A stretch of DNA of 64,000 nucleotides, taken from Gracilariopsis chorda. Lineage: Eukaryota; Rhodophyta; Florideophyceae; Gracilariales; Gracilariaceae. Numbering within the stretch: position 1 is the first letter of the stretch; each line of letters starts with the position of its first letter. The translations under genes were made by a program, and so were the position numbers. Positions 61,965 through 64,000 of the stretch are shown in pieces. Below the pieces are notes generated by a model. The model ran no database searches and had not been told where the DNA came from. It worked only from the letters and a program-made list of their open reading frames with translations. The stretch is taken from NCBI GenBank assembly GCA_003194525.1, contig NBIV01000131.1:62001-126000 (forward strand), read 5' to 3'.

Positions 61965-64000
61965 TGTTGAACGTAGGAAGAATACACTTCAAAACTGCAA
62001 TCAGTACAAAATTAGCTTCCACCCGACAAAACAAAATGACAAATCTTGCAGATTTCGGCCTTATGTGACTTGTTTGGACGTTGGCATGGTGCAAGGGTGG
62101 GCGGGAGGTTATAGGGCTGGCGTTAAGAAAAAAACTCATAGAATGAAGCCTTGGGTGAAAGCTTGAAGTTGACTGCGTAACACGCTTACATCCGTTAAAA
62201 TTTAGAAACTCATAGAACAGCCCTAAGCAGCAAATAGCATGAAGACCAATTTTCTGTCCAAATAACAGGTCACGCTTCCCCATTGTGCAAAACAGTAAGA
62301 AGTACACCCGTGTTGTGGACATTCTCCTCACCTTCTCCCTCGCTGTTGTAGCAGGTTCCCCCAAATTCCTATGACCCGTCTAGCTTCTACCGTCCGCCTG
62401 GAGCCAATGGGTACTGCATCTCTCATCCCCTATCTACAGAGGCCGCGCTAGACTCATAAGCTGGTATACCATGAGAGATTTAAAACCAGAACTGAATCTG
62501 CATATCTTGCCCTCTTTAACGCTCGGCAAGAGGAAGTTGTAGAATCGACTACTAACGCGCGTTTTGTCGTTAGATCTCGGCAGAGTGTCCACAAAACCCT
62601 GTAACTCTCCAAAACCGTACGTCCACACGCGGAGAATGTGAGAAAAGGTGCGAAGAGCTTCGTTAAGAGCAGTGCTCGTTGCCTGCGGTGAACGGATATA
62701 GTTGCGCGGACGCCGTTTCATGACCTTAACGCAAAAGTTCGATAAAGGCTGTCGGCCCGCCGACCGCCATATTGAGTCTTGTCACATCCAGTGTCTATAG
62801 ACGCGATTGGTCCGGCGATCATCTGTACAAGTTTCACGACCTCGAAGAGTCAATAGTACACTTAATAAACTGGGCAAGTTCATCTCAACAAAAATCTTCC
62901 CACTCGCAACCCTGTTCCCTTTTCAATCCCTAATCCGGATTCTTTCCCTTTCTCTTTCGTAAACATATGCGCTTTTCGCATGCCGTATGATTCCGATTCA
63001 ATATCCGCTCATTCCTATGGTGCCGTTGATATTCCCATTTCGCACAAGAACACTCATCCCCTTCGCACAAGCAAAGCACACATACGACCCAGGATGTGGT
63101 TAATCTCGTCCAGGCGAAATGGGTCTAAGTTGAAGCTTTCGTAGCTCATCAATGGAGCCGCGCTGCCAACTCGCTTTTTGCTGGATTAGTAGGGCGCTGA
63201 GGGATCAGGTAGGAACGGCCAGTGGCCCTCGCTTTGGGCACAATGCATTAATCCGCCCGCCGTGGTGTGCCGACCTTCCTGTTGACGCGAACCAGGAGGA
63301 AGCGAAATGGATCCGCAACTGAGTCTGCCTCTAGAACTTGGCCTTCGCGGCAGAGACTAGCTTCTTAGAGAGGTGGTACTGCGAAATCGGAATTGGGCTT
63401 CGTCCGCTCATAACCAAGAACAACAACAACATCAAAACACATTGTGTGAAAAATACCACATACGGATCGGAGTCCCTACTGAAACCACTTCGCCATTTCA
63501 AATCGTTTTGAACCTCTAGGTAAACCTTTACGCATACTGGTCTAGAATTCTCTATGTAGTTGTTGTTTATAGGCCGCGGGCCCCGGTTAAGACCGCACCC
63601 GAGTACCAACCCTCATATCATTCTACAGCGACTATGATTGGATTGTTGTTGATTAATCGACGTCTCTATGGATCCATCCGTTCATACCACGCAATCTGCT
63701 ACAGCACGCTTGGGGACGAGCTGGTGTGTGTCCTCACATTACAAACGTTCTTCGTCTTCTTTTTACATTCTGTGTAGTGGAGCTGCAAGTTATGAACGCT
63801 GTGTAATCTTGGCTCTTCTGGGAATCGTATTCTTGGCAGTTAGAGGAATCTTTGTTCTGCTAGTACATTTGGTATCATACCCATTCTGCTGTTCTTTTCA
63901 ACCTCAACCTGTTTTTCAGAGTACAAACTGAATTTATGCCAAACAATGTGACTCTTATCGATGTCTCAACCGTCTGTCGCATCGGATTTCTTCGTAAATC
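61965..64000. other. Intergenic to window end, no gene recognised
   Basis: Contains the AACTCATAGAA half copies at 62133 and 62207. Minus frames at 61951-62364, 62434-62721 and 63331-63609 and a plus frame at 63668-63931 have no recognisable domain. Transposon debris is likely. Confidence 0.45.

Noticed and set aside
61965..62721. Minus-strand frames of 95-137 codons
   Set aside because: No motif, no signal peptide, and they lie in a repeat-rich gene-free region.
63320..63385. GGCCTTCGCGGC then AGCTTCTTAGAG, similar to a stretch near the 3' end of 18S rRNA
   Set aside because: Similarity covers only about 40 bases and the flanks do not match rRNA. It could be chance or a tiny relic.

Overview
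The window is nuclear DNA of an intron-poor eukaryote. Host genes are mostly single uninterrupted frames on both strands with canonical ATG starts. One gene, a cyclophilin, carries a spliceosomal GT-AG intron. Several host genes have very C-rich leaders with long poly(C) runs. The intact Ty1/copia element has short LTRs and a primer-binding site matching the inside of initiator tRNA-Met, a type known from aquatic hosts including red algae. Together these features suggest a red macroalga (Rhodophyta, florideophyte-like). This is an inference, not a proven assignment.

Layout. 1-1560: eroded Ty3/gypsy 3' half with a probable LTR. 3074-3148: a perfect 75-nt palindrome. 3360-5558: Tudor-like, Pro/Gln-rich protein. 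7500-10140: decayed non-LTR retrotransposon pieces and duplicated repeats. 10923-15440: complete copia element (minus strand). 16179-20035: a divergent pair, a possible ADA1/TADA1-like protein and a possible BTB-like protein. 21533-22678: secreted protein with LPMO-like features. 22700-27792: long pyrimidine-rich intergenic region. 27793-30699: a small basic protein, then a large WWE / uracil-DNA-glycosylase-like / ADP-ribosyltransferase fusion. 32440-36391: decayed tyrosine-recombinase (DIRS-type) retroelement. 37157-38730: complete Tc1-type transposon with IR/DR ends. 39865-45691: recently broken Helitron. 46456-52567: two neighbouring secreted proteins sharing a 10-cysteine module. 53875-60176: membrane protein, ankyrin protein, acidic secreted protein and cyclophilin. 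60177-64000: gene-free, with several foldback palindromes.

The host genes do not form a pathway that I can see. Four of them (21533, 46456, 48995, 58012) encode predicted secreted proteins and a fifth (53875) a predicted type I membrane protein, so cell-surface or wall function is a recurring theme. Transposable elements fill roughly a third of the window and span all ages: copia and Tc1 are complete, the Helitron has only three visible lesions, and the Ty3, DIRS and non-LTR copies are heavily decayed.

The most unusual object is the gene at 28786-30699. It joins an ADP-ribose-binding type domain (WWE), a UDG fold whose two catalytic residues are replaced, and an R-S-E class mono-ADP-ribosyltransferase. 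I know of no described system with this order of domains.
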